A DNA stretch of 64,000 nt from Pseudomonas putida (GTDB taxonomy: Bacteria > Pseudomonadota > Gammaproteobacteria > Pseudomonadales > Pseudomonadaceae), in the NCBI RefSeq assembly GCF_028682395.1, contig NZ_JANHLC010000004.1:186001-250000 (forward strand), in the 5' to 3' direction. The notes under the pieces were generated by a model. That model ran no database searches, was not told the origin of the DNA, and saw nothing but the letters and a program-made list of their open reading frames with translations. The position numbers and the translations under genes are program-made. Below, piece by piece: positions 9,626-20,459 of this stretch. The first letter of the stretch is position 1; each line of letters begins with the position of its first letter.

Positions 9626-9823
9626 ATCAATCCTCGTACGGGCAGCACTGCAAGTTCGCGCCATCCTAACGTGCCGTTGGCCTATGATGCAGCCCATTTA
9701 CCGCTGCCGGGATAGACGGCGGGGCCTGAAAACCACTCTAATCAGCTTAGTGGCGAACCGACTGCGCTGCCGACAGTCGAAGCTCGACCCCCTGGCTTTT
9801 CTTTCGGTCAATGAAGGACGCAC

Positions 9824-10570
9824 ATGTCGCTTTTCAAACTCACCGCCGTGGCCTGCCTGGCCTTGACGCTCGGCGCTTGCCAGAGCCTGTTCCAACCCAA
9901 CCTGCGGGTCCCGCTGCAAACCACCCGCGATGCCTCCGAGCAGATCAAGCCGGGGTGCAGCGCCCCCGACTGCCCACTGGTCAATCTCGATGTGGTGCAC
10001 TTCCCCGACGCGCCAAAGCTGGATGCAATCGTCGAAAAACGCCTGCTGCAAATGACCCGCTTCACCCCCGAAGATCCCCTGCCCGCCTCGCTGGCGGCCT
10101 ATCGCGAGCACTTTCTGCAAACCGCCGAGCGCCGTAACAGCAGCTACCTGCAAGCCAAGGTACGCGAGCAGCATGACGGCCTGGTGATCGTCGAACTATC
10201 CAGTTACCTGGACACCGGCGGTGCCCACGGCATGCCCGGACGCGGCTTTATCAACTACTCACGTAAAGACGACAAAGTCCTGGAGCTGCAGGACATGCTT
10301 GTGCCCGGCCAGGAAGAAGCGTTCTGGAAGGCCGCCCAGGTCGCGCACAATAGCTGGCTGATCAGCACCAAGCTCGACCAGGAACCGGACTACGTGAAGA
10401 ACTGGCCCTTCCAGAAAACGCCCCACGTCGCCCTGACCTACGGCGGGGTGATCCTCAAGTACGACGTGTACACCATTGCGCCTTACGCCCTGGGTCACGT
10501 CGAACTGAAAATCCCTTATCCACGCCTGAACGGCATCATCAGGCCCGAACTGTTTCCCGGCCGTAGCTGA
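9824..10570 (+). CDS. DUF3298/RsiV-family lipoprotein
   Basis: A 248-residue predicted lipoprotein. MSLFKLTAVACLALTLGAC is a signal peptide with lipobox LGAC. The mature protein fits the DUF3298/RsiV fold: a domain with DTGGAHGMPGRGFINYSRKDDKVLELQDML (the conserved TGGAHG turn), then LTYGGVILKYDVYTIAPYALGHVELKIPY. In Bacillus the C-terminal domain of RsiV binds lysozyme; whether these Pseudomonas lipoproteins do so is not known. AAGGACGCAC precedes the ATG. The last 32 bp overlap the 3' end of the convergent cytX gene. Confidence 0.82.
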   Translation: MSLFKLTAVACLALTLGACQSLFQPNLRVPLQTTRDASEQIKPGCSAPDCPLVNLDVVHFPDAPKLDAIVEKRLLQMTRFTPEDPLPASLAAYREHFLQTAERRNSSYLQAKVREQHDGLVIVELSSYLDTGGAHGMPGRGFINYSRKDDKVLELQDMLVPGQEEAFWKAAQVAHNSWLISTKLDQEPDYVKNWPFQKTPHVALTYGGVILKYDVYTIAPYALGHVELKIPYPRLNGIIRPELFPGRS

Positions 10571-11822
10571 AGGCCCGACCCAGCAGCAGTTGCAACAGGC
10601 CTGCCAGCGCCAACGCTGGCAGGGTGGCCCCCACTTCAGGGTAGAAGTTGGCCAGCAGATGGTAGGTACTGACGCCTCCCAACCAGGCCAACAGCGCCGG
10701 CCAGCGCAAGGCACCGGGCTCGGCCGGAGCCCTGCGCCGACGCAGGATAAAGTGGTCCACCAGCACCACACCGAACAGCGGCGCGAACACCGAGCCGATC
10801 AGCAGCAAGAAATTCTGATACTGGGCCAACGGCGCAAAGCAGGCGATCAGCGTGCAGATCACCCCAATGGCCAAGGCCAGGTGCTCGACCTTCAAGCCTG
10901 ACAGCAGGCTGGTGGAAACTGCCGCCGAATGAATATCGGCAAAAGCATTCTCCGATTCGTCGAGCAGGATCAACAGCAGCGGAATCCCCAGGCCCGCCCC
11001 CGCCAACGCCAACAACAGAGCGTTGACATCACCGCTCGGCGCAAACGCCAGCGTATAGGCCACCCCCAGGCTCATCAGCCAGAAATTGCCGATAAAGAAG
11101 CCCAGGGCCGTGCCGCCGAACACCGCGCGGGCGCGCTTGCCGAACCGCGAATAGTCGGCAATCAGCGGCAACCAGGACAACGGCATGGCAATAGCGATAT
11201 CAAAGCCCACCGCCAGCGGCATCGAACCATCGCCGGCCTGGGCCCAGAGCGCCGCCAGATCGGCGCGGGCAAACAGGTTCCAGGTCAGCCAGAGACAGGC
11301 CCCCAGTAGCAACCAGATGCCCCATTTGCGCAGGATCCGCCGTACAAACGTCAGCGGGCCGCTCACCGCCAGCAAGGTTGCCAGCGCACCGAAGGCCAGC
11401 GTCCAGAGCAAGGGGTTGGCAAATGGCCCGCCCTCGCCAAACGCACGCGCACCCAGCAGGCTGGCCGCATCGCGCATCACAATAATCTCGAATGAACCCC
11501 AGCCAATCAGTTGCAGCAGATTGAGCACCGCCGGCAGGCTCGCGCCATGTCGACCGAGGCTGAGTTTCAAGGCCGCCATGGCCGACAGGCCGGTATCACT
11601 ACCGATCACCCCCACTGCGGCCAGCAGCAATACACCCACCGCCGTGCCAAGGAAGATCGCCAGCAATGAACCGACCAGCCCCAGGCCTGGCGCGAGCAAG
11701 GCGCCGGTCTGCAGGACCATCAGGCCGATGCCGAGGGAAAACCACAGGGAAAACAGATCACGCGCACCAAAAACCCGCTTGTCGGCGGGTACAGCGAGAT
11801 CGGGGGAGTAGGTGCTGTTCAA
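10539..11822 (-). CDS. cytX: CytX-type hydroxymethylpyrimidine/cytosine permease
   Basis: An approximately 427-residue integral membrane protein with about twelve hydrophobic segments, of the NCS1 cytosine/purine permease family. Early motifs include RVFGARDLFSLWFSLGIGLMVLQTGALL, later DYSRFGKRARAVFGGTALGF, and a late ALRWPALLAWLGGVSTYHLLANFYPEVGA. Its place immediately after riboswitch-controlled thiC supports import of the thiamine pyrimidine precursor HMP. The start is uncertain: the ATG-less N-terminus allows a TTG at 11822 (LNSTYSPDLAVPADKR) or a GTG at 11903, which lies almost on the thiC stop. Its end overlaps the convergent DUF3298 gene by 32 bp. Confidence 0.85.
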   Translation of the reverse strand: MNSTYSPDLAVPADKRVFGARDLFSLWFSLGIGLMVLQTGALLAPGLGLVGSLLAIFLGTAVGVLLLAAVGVIGSDTGLSAMAALKLSLGRHGASLPAVLNLLQLIGWGSFEIIVMRDAASLLGARAFGEGGPFANPLLWTLAFGALATLLAVSGPLTFVRRILRKWGIWLLLGACLWLTWNLFARADLAALWAQAGDGSMPLAVGFDIAIAMPLSWLPLIADYSRFGKRARAVFGGTALGFFIGNFWLMSLGVAYTLAFAPSGDVNALLLALAGAGLGIPLLLILLDESENAFADIHSAAVSTSLLSGLKVEHLALAIGVICTLIACFAPLAQYQNFLLLIGSVFAPLFGVVLVDHFILRRRRAPAEPGALRWPALLAWLGGVSTYHLLANFYPEVGATLPALALAGLLQLLLGRAFSYGRETVRA

Positions 11823-11866
11823 GGATGAAGTCTCGGAAGGAAATGGACTGGCGAGCGAGCATTGGC

Positions 11867-11901
11867 GCGGGCAAGCCCCCTTAAAAAGAGGACTCGCCCG
11901 C
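11867..11901 (-). other. Intercistronic hairpin between thiC and cytX (REP-like)
   Basis: Read on the minus strand, the 35 bases form a 16-bp stem, including G·U pairs, around a TTT loop: GCGGGCGAG... pairs with ...CTTGCCCGC. GCGGGCAAG-type arms resemble Pseudomonas REP elements. It could stabilise the thiC message or reduce read-through into cytX. It overlaps any start upstream of the TTG proposed for cytX. Confidence 0.55.
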
Positions 11902-11911
11902 ACGCCGTCGA

Positions 11912-14054
<2,143 letters not shown>

Positions 14055-14244
14055 AACTGCGCCAGTCTAGTGAAGACGCGTGGAGAATGCCATCACCCTC
14101 GACTTTGTCTGGATAAATGGCCGATCTGCAGATTGTGACGACCCGGCGTGACAACTACACTCGCTACGACTTGACGCTAGCGATACCGATTAGTAGCCTC
14201 GGGCCTTTAATTATCATCGTAATATTTACTCTAGGGACTGCCTA

Positions 14245-15678
14245 ATGCTGCGCAAACTCTCACTGGCCCTCGCCGTGTCTTGTGCGACCAATGGATTGGC
14301 CTGGGCAGCAGAAGCGCCCTTATCGACCAAGACCGACCTGGTCAGCGTTTATCAGGAGGCCGTCGACAACAATGCTGACATCGCCGCCGCCCGCGCCGAC
14401 TACGCGGCCCGCAAGGAAGTGGTCCCCCAGGCCCGCGCCGGGCTGCTGCCCAACCTGTCGGCGGGTGCCGACCTGAACAACACCCGCACGTCCATCGACC
14501 AGCCGTCGTTGACCACCAACCGCAGCGGCACGGTGTACCAGGCGACCCTCGCCCAGCCGATTTTCCGCGCAGATCGCTGGTTCCAACTGCAGGCCGCCGA
14601 AGCCGTCAACGAGCAGGCGGCGCTGGAGCTTTCGGCCACCGAACAGAACCTGATCCTGCAAAGCGCCGAAAGCTATTTTGCGGTGCTGCGCGCCCAGGAC
14701 ACCCTGGCCTCGACCAAGGCCGAGGAAGCCGCCTTCAAGCGCCAGCTGGACCAGTCCAACGAACGCTTCGACGTGGGCCTGTCGGACAAGACCGACGTCC
14801 TGCAATCCCAGGCCAGCTACGACACCGCCCGGGCCAACCGGATCGTTGCCCAGCGCCGGGTCGACGATGCCTTCGAAGCCCTGATCACGCTGACCAACCG
14901 CCAGTACAACGCGATCCAGGGCATCGTTCATACCCTGCCGGTCCTGGCGCCGACGCCGAATGACGCCAAGGCCTGGGTCGATACCGCCGCCCAGCAGAAC
15001 CTCAACCTGCTGGCCAGCAACTACGCGGTCAGTGCCGCCGAGGAAACCCTCAAGCAGCGCAAATCCGGCCACGCCCCGACCCTGGATGCCATAGCGCAAT
15101 ACAAGAAGGGGGACAACGATGCATTCGGCCTGACCAACCCCAGCACCCTGCCCCAGCCCTACGCCGGCGACGTGGAGCAGCGCACGATTGGCCTGCAGTT
15201 GAATATCCCATTGTTCAGCGGCGGCCTGACCAGCTCCCAGGTCCGTGAGTCGTACTCGCGCCTGAGCCAGACCGAACAGCGTCGCGAGGCACTGCGCCGC
15301 CAGGTGGTGGAAAACACCCGCAACCTGCATCGCGCGGTCAACACCGATGTCGAGCAGGTGCAGGCGCGCAAGCAATCGATCATTTCCAACCAGAGCGCAC
15401 TGGAAGCGACGGAAATCGGCTATCAGGTCGGTACGCGCAATATCGTCGACGTGCTCGATGCCCAGCGCCAGCTGTACACCTCGGTGCGTGACTACAACAA
15501 CACGCGCTACGACTACATCCTCGACAACCTGCGCCTCAAGCAGGCGGCCGGAACCCTGAACCCGGGTGACTTGAACGATCTGGCGCGCTACCTGAAGGCC
15601 GACTACAACCCGGACAAGGACTTCCTGCCACCGGACCTGGCCAAGGCCGCGCAGAACCAGCTCAAGACCCGGCCGTAG
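14245..15678 (+). CDS. tolC: TolC-family outer-membrane channel protein
   Basis: A 477-residue outer-membrane efflux protein. The signal peptide MLRKLSLALAVSCATNGLAWA is cleaved before AEAP. The two repeated OEP domains are visible: the first around DNNADIAAARADYAARKEVVPQAR, with QPIFRADRWFQLQAAE, and the second around LLASNYAVSAAEETLKQRKSGHAPTLD, with IPLFSGGLTSSQVRESYSRL. Long heptad-like Ala/Gln/Glu stretches form the periplasmic α-barrel. It would act as the exit duct for type I secretion or RND-type pumps; no partner pump is adjacent. The position next to thiC fits TolC of P. aeruginosa. It is transcribed away from thiC. Confidence 0.93.
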   Translation: MLRKLSLALAVSCATNGLAWAAEAPLSTKTDLVSVYQEAVDNNADIAAARADYAARKEVVPQARAGLLPNLSAGADLNNTRTSIDQPSLTTNRSGTVYQATLAQPIFRADRWFQLQAAEAVNEQAALELSATEQNLILQSAESYFAVLRAQDTLASTKAEEAAFKRQLDQSNERFDVGLSDKTDVLQSQASYDTARANRIVAQRRVDDAFEALITLTNRQYNAIQGIVHTLPVLAPTPNDAKAWVDTAAQQNLNLLASNYAVSAAEETLKQRKSGHAPTLDAIAQYKKGDNDAFGLTNPSTLPQPYAGDVEQRTIGLQLNIPLFSGGLTSSQVRESYSRLSQTEQRREALRRQVVENTRNLHRAVNTDVEQVQARKQSIISNQSALEATEIGYQVGTRNIVDVLDAQRQLYTSVRDYNNTRYDYILDNLRLKQAAGTLNPGDLNDLARYLKADYNPDKDFLPPDLAKAAQNQLKTRP

Positions 15679-15723
15679 TCTCTGCTCCCGGCTCGCGTCG
15701 ACCGCTACCGGTATGGCGCGGGC

Positions 15724-16998
15724 TTAGCTCAATAAGCGAGCCAGGCCATCGAGCAGGCGCTGCAAGGCGCCCTGGTTGGCCTGCATCACCTTCAGGCCGG
15801 CTTCGGCCATCTTCTGCGCATCACGCGGCAGTTCGAACAGGCGCTGTACCGCCAGGGCCAGGCCTTCGGCATCCTCCACCTCCTGCAACGCTCCCGCCTC
15901 GCGCATCAACGCAGCGATTTCAAGGAAGTTGAACAGGTGCGGCCCACTCAAGACCGGCTTGGCCAGGGCCGCCGGCTCCAGCAGATTGTGCCCACCATTG
16001 GGCACCAGGCTGCCGCCGACAAAAGCGCTGTCGGCCAGGGCATAGAGAAACAGCAACTCACCCATGGTGTCACCCAGTAGCACCGAAGCCTCGGCAGTCA
16101 CAGCCGCGCCACTGGAGCGGCGCACCGTGGCAAACCCCTGCTGGGTACAGAGTTCGAAGACTGCGTTGAACCGCTCGGGATGGCGCGGCACCAGGATCAG
16201 CAAGGCACTCGGATAACAGGCCAGCAACTGACGATGGGCGGCCAGCACCACCGCGTCCTCGCCTTCATGGGTACTGGCGGCGATCCAGACCGGTCGCTCG
16301 CCGGCATGCCACTGCTCACGCAGTTCAGCCGCCCGCTGTAGCAATTGGGGATCGATGGTCAGGTCGAACTTGATCGAGCCCGTCACCTGGACCGTCTCCG
16401 GGCGCGCGCCCAACTGGCGGAACCGCTCGGCTTCGGCTTCGGTCTGCACCGCGAACAAGCTCATTTCCTGAAGCATCGGCCGGGTCAGGCGGGCAAAGCG
16501 CGCATAACCACGAGCCGAACGCTGCGACAACCGCGCATTGGCCAGGGCCACCGGAATCGCGCGCCGGGCACATTGGTGGATATGGTTGGGCCACAGTTCG
16601 GTTTCCATGATCACCGCCAGCTTGGGCTGTACATGGTCGAGAAAGCGCGCCGCCGCCCAGGGCAGGTCATAAGGCAGGTAGCAATGCTGGACCCGCGGTT
16701 CGTCGGCGAACAACGCCCTGATCCGCTCCGAGCCGGTCGGGGTCATGCAGGTCACGGTGATCGGCCATTGTGGATAACGCACCAGCAGGGCGCGAATCAT
16801 CGGCGCTGCGGCAATGCTTTCGCCGACCGACACCGCGTGCACCCAGATCCCGCCGGGTTGCAACACCGGCAGGCCGAACGCAAAGCGCTCGCCGATCCGC
16901 TGGCCATAGGCCGGGGCCTTGCGCGCACGCAGCCACAAACGCAATGCCACCAACGGCAGCCCGAGATGAAACAGCAAGGTGTAGAGGGTTCTATTCAT
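15724..16998 (-). CDS. waaA: Kdo transferase (3-deoxy-D-manno-octulosonic acid transferase)
   Basis: A 424-residue inner-membrane glycosyltransferase that adds Kdo to lipid IVA, the first step of LPS inner-core assembly. The N-terminal anchor is MNRTLYTLLFHLGLPLVALRL. It is followed by GQRIGERFAFGLP, containing the Glu that matches the catalytic acid, then GGIWVHAVSVGESIAAAPMIRAL, VTCMTPTGSERI and YLPYDLPWAA. The C-terminal Rossmann half has WIAASTHEGED, GDTMGELLFLYALADSAFVGGSLVPNGGHNLLEPAAL. Start chosen at MNRTLY; the longer frame reads into the LysR gene. It converges on tolC with a 45-bp gap. Confidence 0.97.
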   Translation of the reverse strand: MNRTLYTLLFHLGLPLVALRLWLRARKAPAYGQRIGERFAFGLPVLQPGGIWVHAVSVGESIAAAPMIRALLVRYPQWPITVTCMTPTGSERIRALFADEPRVQHCYLPYDLPWAAARFLDHVQPKLAVIMETELWPNHIHQCARRAIPVALANARLSQRSARGYARFARLTRPMLQEMSLFAVQTEAEAERFRQLGARPETVQVTGSIKFDLTIDPQLLQRAAELREQWHAGERPVWIAASTHEGEDAVVLAAHRQLLACYPSALLILVPRHPERFNAVFELCTQQGFATVRRSSGAAVTAEASVLLGDTMGELLFLYALADSAFVGGSLVPNGGHNLLEPAALAKPVLSGPHLFNFLEIAALMREAGALQEVEDAEGLALAVQRLFELPRDAQKMAEAGLKVMQANQGALQRLLDGLARLLS

Positions 16999-17020
16999 GG
17001 CGCCGGAGTTTACTGTGTTT

Positions 17021-17911
17021 TCAACCAATCGCCTGCAAATGCTCGGCAAAACGCTCTGCCAACCAGCTTGCCGCCGGCCCCAGTGGTTCGTCGCGGCGCC
17101 AGACCAGCTCAACCACCAACGCTGGCGGCGTCCATTCGCTGACCAGTTCGACCATCTGGCCCTGATAGGCCGGGTACTGCACCACATGCCGGGGCAACCA
17201 GGCCCAGCCCAGCCCGCGCATCAACAACTCGGCCATCACGTAAAAGCTGTCGGCACGCCAGACCTGCGGGCTGATGGGCTCCCCGCCGGGGTAACCGCTC
17301 AACTGCGGGGAGATCAGCAACTGGCGGTGCCGTGCGAGGTGCTGGTGGGTGATTCGCGTCTCGCGCGCCAGCGGATGGCCAATCGCACAAACTGTAACCA
17401 TTTCGACACTGCCCAGGGCGCGGCGCTCCAGGGCTGCCGGCATCTGCTCATGGCGAAACAGCAGCCCCAGGTCGGCCCTGCGCTCCACCAGCTTGCGAGC
17501 CACATCGCCCTGGGCACCACTGGCCAGTTGCACTTCAACACTGGGGAAGCGCTCGGCCAGTGCCTCCAGGCTATCAAGCACCGGCTGGTAGGGCATGGCC
17601 TCATCCTGGGCCAGGCGCAGCCGCGCTTCCTGCCCGCGCATCAGCGCCAGCGCCCGGCCACTCAGGCGCTCGCACTGGCGCAATACTTCGCGGGCTTCAT
17701 CGAGCAAGGCCTGGCCGGCTTCGGTCAAGCGCGGCTGACGGCCACTGCTACGCTCGAACAAGGTGACGCCCAGGTCGTCCTCCAGCAACGCGATCGCACT
17801 GCTGACCGCCGACTGAGCCTTACGCTGCGCACGAGCGACCGCCGAAAACGAACGCTGCTCGGCAACACTGACAAAGAGCCGCAGTTGTTCCAGGTTCCAC
17901 TGCACATTCAT
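17021..17911 (-). CDS. LysR-family transcriptional regulator
   Basis: A 296-residue LysR-type regulator. The N-terminal winged HTH is clear: LEQLRLFVSVAEQRSFSAVARAQ, then QSAVSSAIALLEDDLGVTLFER and LTEAGQALLDEAREVL. The remaining 200 residues form the effector-binding domain. Start MNVQWNLEQL is used; four extra codons are possible upstream. It is divergent from an SMR efflux gene, with a dyad-symmetric site in the 102 bp between them, the usual arrangement for a LysR protein controlling itself and its neighbour. The ligand is not predictable. It ends 22 bp before waaA starts, on the same strand. Confidence 0.9.
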   Translation of the reverse strand: MNVQWNLEQLRLFVSVAEQRSFSAVARAQRKAQSAVSSAIALLEDDLGVTLFERSSGRQPRLTEAGQALLDEAREVLRQCERLSGRALALMRGQEARLRLAQDEAMPYQPVLDSLEALAERFPSVEVQLASGAQGDVARKLVERRADLGLLFRHEQMPAALERRALGSVEMVTVCAIGHPLARETRITHQHLARHRQLLISPQLSGYPGGEPISPQVWRADSFYVMAELLMRGLGWAWLPRHVVQYPAYQGQMVELVSEWTPPALVVELVWRRDEPLGPAASWLAERFAEHLQAIG

Positions 17912-17931
17912 GGCGCAACCCATCTTGATTC

Positions 17932-17959
17932 CAGATAGGTAATGACTTTACCCCATCTG
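17932..17959. promoter_or_regulatory. Dyad operator between LysR and SMR genes
   Basis: CAGAT (17932–17936) and ATCTG (17955–17959) flank GGTAA (17938–17942) and TTACC (17948–17952) around TGACT. This nested inverted repeat sits 20 bp upstream of the LysR start and about 55 bp upstream of the SMR start. Position and symmetry suit a LysR recognition site; the assignment is inferred. Confidence 0.6.
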
Positions 17960-18013
17960 TCGAAGCCCTAGAATGCCGCCCATCCCCAACAGGCCAACCA
18001 TGAGACTGACCCC

Positions 18014-18346
18014 ATGAATGCTTACTACTACCTGGCCATCGCGATCTGCGCCGAAGTCATCGCCACCGTTTCCATGAAAGCCATGAAAGGCCTGAGCACA
18101 CCCATTCCCCTGCTATTGATCGTCTTGGGCTACGGCACGGCGTTCTGGATGCTGACCCTGGTCGTGCGCACGGTCCCGGTCGGCGTGGCCTATGCGGTCT
18201 GGGCGGGCATGGGCATCGTGATGGTCAGCATTGCCGCGCTGTTTATCTACGGTCAAAAACTCGACATCCCGGCCATGCTCGGCATGGGGCTGATCGTGCT
18301 CGGCGTGGTCGTGATCCAACTGTTCTCCAAGACCGCAGGCCACTGA
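18014..18346 (+). CDS. SMR-family multidrug efflux protein (EmrE-like)
   Basis: A 110-residue small multidrug resistance protein with four membrane helices. The essential proton- and drug-binding glutamate is Glu14 (IAICAEVIATVSMKAMKG). Loop and helix 3 read VRTVPVGVAYAVWAGMGIV, which matches the EmrE subfamily (PTGIAYAIWSGVGIV in E. coli EmrE) rather than the guanidinium exporter Gdx. It should export quaternary ammonium or other cationic compounds by proton antiport as an antiparallel dimer. Probably regulated by the divergent LysR gene. The Shine-Dalgarno is weak (GAGAC). Confidence 0.92.
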   Translation: MNAYYYLAIAICAEVIATVSMKAMKGLSTPIPLLLIVLGYGTAFWMLTLVVRTVPVGVAYAVWAGMGIVMVSIAALFIYGQKLDIPAMLGMGLIVLGVVVIQLFSKTAGH

Positions 18347-18444
18347 TCGGCACCTGCTCGCGGCACGCAGAGGGCCGCTTGTAGCTGCGGCCTTCGACCG
18401 CCGGCCGTATACTTGCGCCTTGTCTTGTCTTTCGAGGTCGCCCC

Positions 18445-19620
18445 ATGCCATCCGCTCTTTCCACCGATGTTCTGATTATCGGCGCCGGTGTGGCCGGGCT
18501 CTGGCTCAATGCGCGCCTGCGCGATCAGGGGTTTTCGACGGTGCTGGTAGAAAGCACCAGCCTCGGTGGCGGGCAAAGCGTGAAATCCCAGGGCATCATC
18601 CACGGCGGCGCCAAGTATGCGTTGCATGGCGCCCTGACCGGCGCTTCGGAAGCCATTGCCGATATGCCCCGCCGCTGGCGTGAAGCCCTGGCCGGCAACG
18701 GCGAGCTGGATCTGCGTGGCGTACGCCTGCTGTCCGAGGCCCACTACTTGTGGTCGCCCGGCACCCTGGCCGGCAATCTCACCAGCTTCTTCGCCAGCAA
18801 GGCCGTGCGCGGCCGGGTCGACCAGGTCAAGGGCGACCAATTACCACCCGCCCTGCAGGATCCTCGCTTCAAGGGCAAAGTCTATCGCCTGGCCGAACTG
18901 GTGGTCGATGTGCCCAGCCTGATTGCCCGCCTGGCTGAACTGGCCGGCGACAGCCTGCTGGCAGGGCAGCAGATCGAACCCCTGCAGGAGAACGAAGAGC
19001 TGGTCGGCCTCAGGGTCGATGGCCGCGAGATCCGTGCCCAGCGCATCGTTTTCAGCGCCGGCGCCGGCAATGCCCAACTGCTCGAAACCCTCGGCTTGAG
19101 CCAGCCGGCCATGCAGACCCGCCCCCTGCATATGGTGCTGGTCAAGGGACCGAGCCTGAAGCCGCTCTATGCCCACTGCCTCGGCGGCGGGCCCAAGCCA
19201 CGGATTACCATCACCACCCACCCGGCCGCCGATGGCCAGTGGGTCTGGTACCTGGGCGGCGATATCGCCGAAGCCGAAGGCGTTGCCCGCGAGCCCGCAG
19301 CGCAGATCGCGGCGGCCCAACAGGAACTGGGCAAGCTATTGCCCTGGGTCGACCTGAGCCAGGCACAGTGGGCCACCTTGCGGGTCGAGCGGGCCGAACC
19401 GGCGCAGTCGGGCCTGGTTCGCCCGGACAATGCCTTCCTCGCCGACCAGGGCCGCCTGCTGGTGGGTTGGCCGACCAAGCTGGCCTTGGCGCCAGACTTT
19501 GCCGACCGCGTGCTCACCGCCTTCAAGCACGACGGCATTGTCCCGAGCACCACCCAGCCCCTGCCCGCACTACCCAGGCCGCCCCTCGCGCAAACTGCCT
19601 GGGAGCAATTGCTGCCATGA
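18445..19620 (+). CDS. FAD-dependent oxidoreductase (DAO-fold), substrate unknown
   Basis: A 391-residue flavoprotein. The N-terminal dinucleotide motif is DVLIIGAGVAGLWLNARLRDQG, followed by the acidic βαβ end VLVES. GGGQSVKSQGIIHGGAKYA is the DAO/GlpD-like second FAD contact. The C-terminal half holds RIVFSAGAGNAQLLE and PKPRITITTHPAADGQWVWYLGGDIAEAEG. The substrate is unknown. GAGG lies eight bases before the ATG. Its final codons overlap the aldo-keto reductase start (ATGA), so the two are translationally coupled and may act on related metabolites. Remembered synteny points to PA4991. Confidence 0.85.
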   Translation: MPSALSTDVLIIGAGVAGLWLNARLRDQGFSTVLVESTSLGGGQSVKSQGIIHGGAKYALHGALTGASEAIADMPRRWREALAGNGELDLRGVRLLSEAHYLWSPGTLAGNLTSFFASKAVRGRVDQVKGDQLPPALQDPRFKGKVYRLAELVVDVPSLIARLAELAGDSLLAGQQIEPLQENEELVGLRVDGREIRAQRIVFSAGAGNAQLLETLGLSQPAMQTRPLHMVLVKGPSLKPLYAHCLGGGPKPRITITTHPAADGQWVWYLGGDIAEAEGVAREPAAQIAAAQQELGKLLPWVDLSQAQWATLRVERAEPAQSGLVRPDNAFLADQGRLLVGWPTKLALAPDFADRVLTAFKHDGIVPSTTQPLPALPRPPLAQTAWEQLLP

Positions 19621-20429
19621 GCGTACCGACCCTGCACGCACTCCATCGCCCTCTGGGCAACACCGGCCTGACGGTTTCGCCACTGGGCCTGGGCACGGTC
19701 AAACTGGGCCGCGACCAGGGCGTGAAGTACCCCAGCGGCTTCCAGATCCCCGATGACGACGACACCCGCCGGCTGCTCAAGCTCAGCCGCGACCTGGGCA
19801 TCAACCTGATCGACACCGCCCCGGCCTATGGCCGCAGCGAAGAGCGTCTTGGCCCGTTGCTGCGTGGCCAGCGCCAGGATTGGGTGATTGTCAGCAAGGT
19901 CGGCGAAGAGTTCGACAACGGTCTCTCGCGCCATGACTTCAGCGCCCGCCACACACGCCTGTCGGTGGAGCGTAGCCTGCAGCGCCTGGAAACCGACTTT
20001 ATCGACCTCGTGCTGGTGCATTCCGACGGCAACGACCTGGCGATCCTCGAAGACAGCGAGGTCTATCCGACCCTGGCTGCCCTCAAGCGCGAAGGCAAGA
20101 TCCGCGCCTTCGGCTTTTCCGGCAAGACTGTCGAGGGCGGCCTCAAGGCGCTGGAACAGGGAGACTGCGCCATGGTGACCTACAATCTGAACGAACAGGG
20201 CGAGCGGGCGGTCATTGACTATGCCGCCGAACACGGCAAGGCCATCCTGGTGAAAAAGGCCCTGGCCAGCGGCCATGTGTGCCTGGCACCCGGCGTCGAT
20301 CCGGTACGCGCCAGTTTCGAGCTACTCTTTGGCCAGCCTGGTGTCGCCAGTGCCATTGTCGGCACCATCAATCCGCTGCACCTCGCCCACAATGTGGCGA
20401 CCGTTGCCCAGGTCATCCGCCAGCAGTGA
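19617..20429 (+). CDS. Aldo/keto reductase
   Basis: A 270-residue AKR-superfamily (β/α)8 barrel enzyme. The start is MSVPTLHALHRPLGNTGLTVSPLGLGTVKLGR. The catalytic tetrad is visible: Asp and Tyr in NLIDTAPAYGRSEERLG, Lys in WVIVSKVGEE, and His in LVLVHSDGND. It would reduce an aldehyde or ketone with NADPH; the substrate is unknown. It overlaps the preceding flavoprotein gene by 4 bp, and the next gene follows after 30 bp. Confidence 0.9.
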   Translation: MSVPTLHALHRPLGNTGLTVSPLGLGTVKLGRDQGVKYPSGFQIPDDDDTRRLLKLSRDLGINLIDTAPAYGRSEERLGPLLRGQRQDWVIVSKVGEEFDNGLSRHDFSARHTRLSVERSLQRLETDFIDLVLVHSDGNDLAILEDSEVYPTLAALKREGKIRAFGFSGKTVEGGLKALEQGDCAMVTYNLNEQGERAVIDYAAEHGKAILVKKALASGHVCLAPGVDPVRASFELLFGQPGVASAIVGTINPLHLAHNVATVAQVIRQQ

Positions 20430-20459
20430 TCCCCGACCCCGACGCAAGAAGGAGCCGAC

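Noticed and set aside
18347..18444. Possible REP element between the SMR and flavoprotein genes
   Set aside because: GC-rich with some inverted pieces, but no clean stem comparable to Pseudomonas REP units was found.
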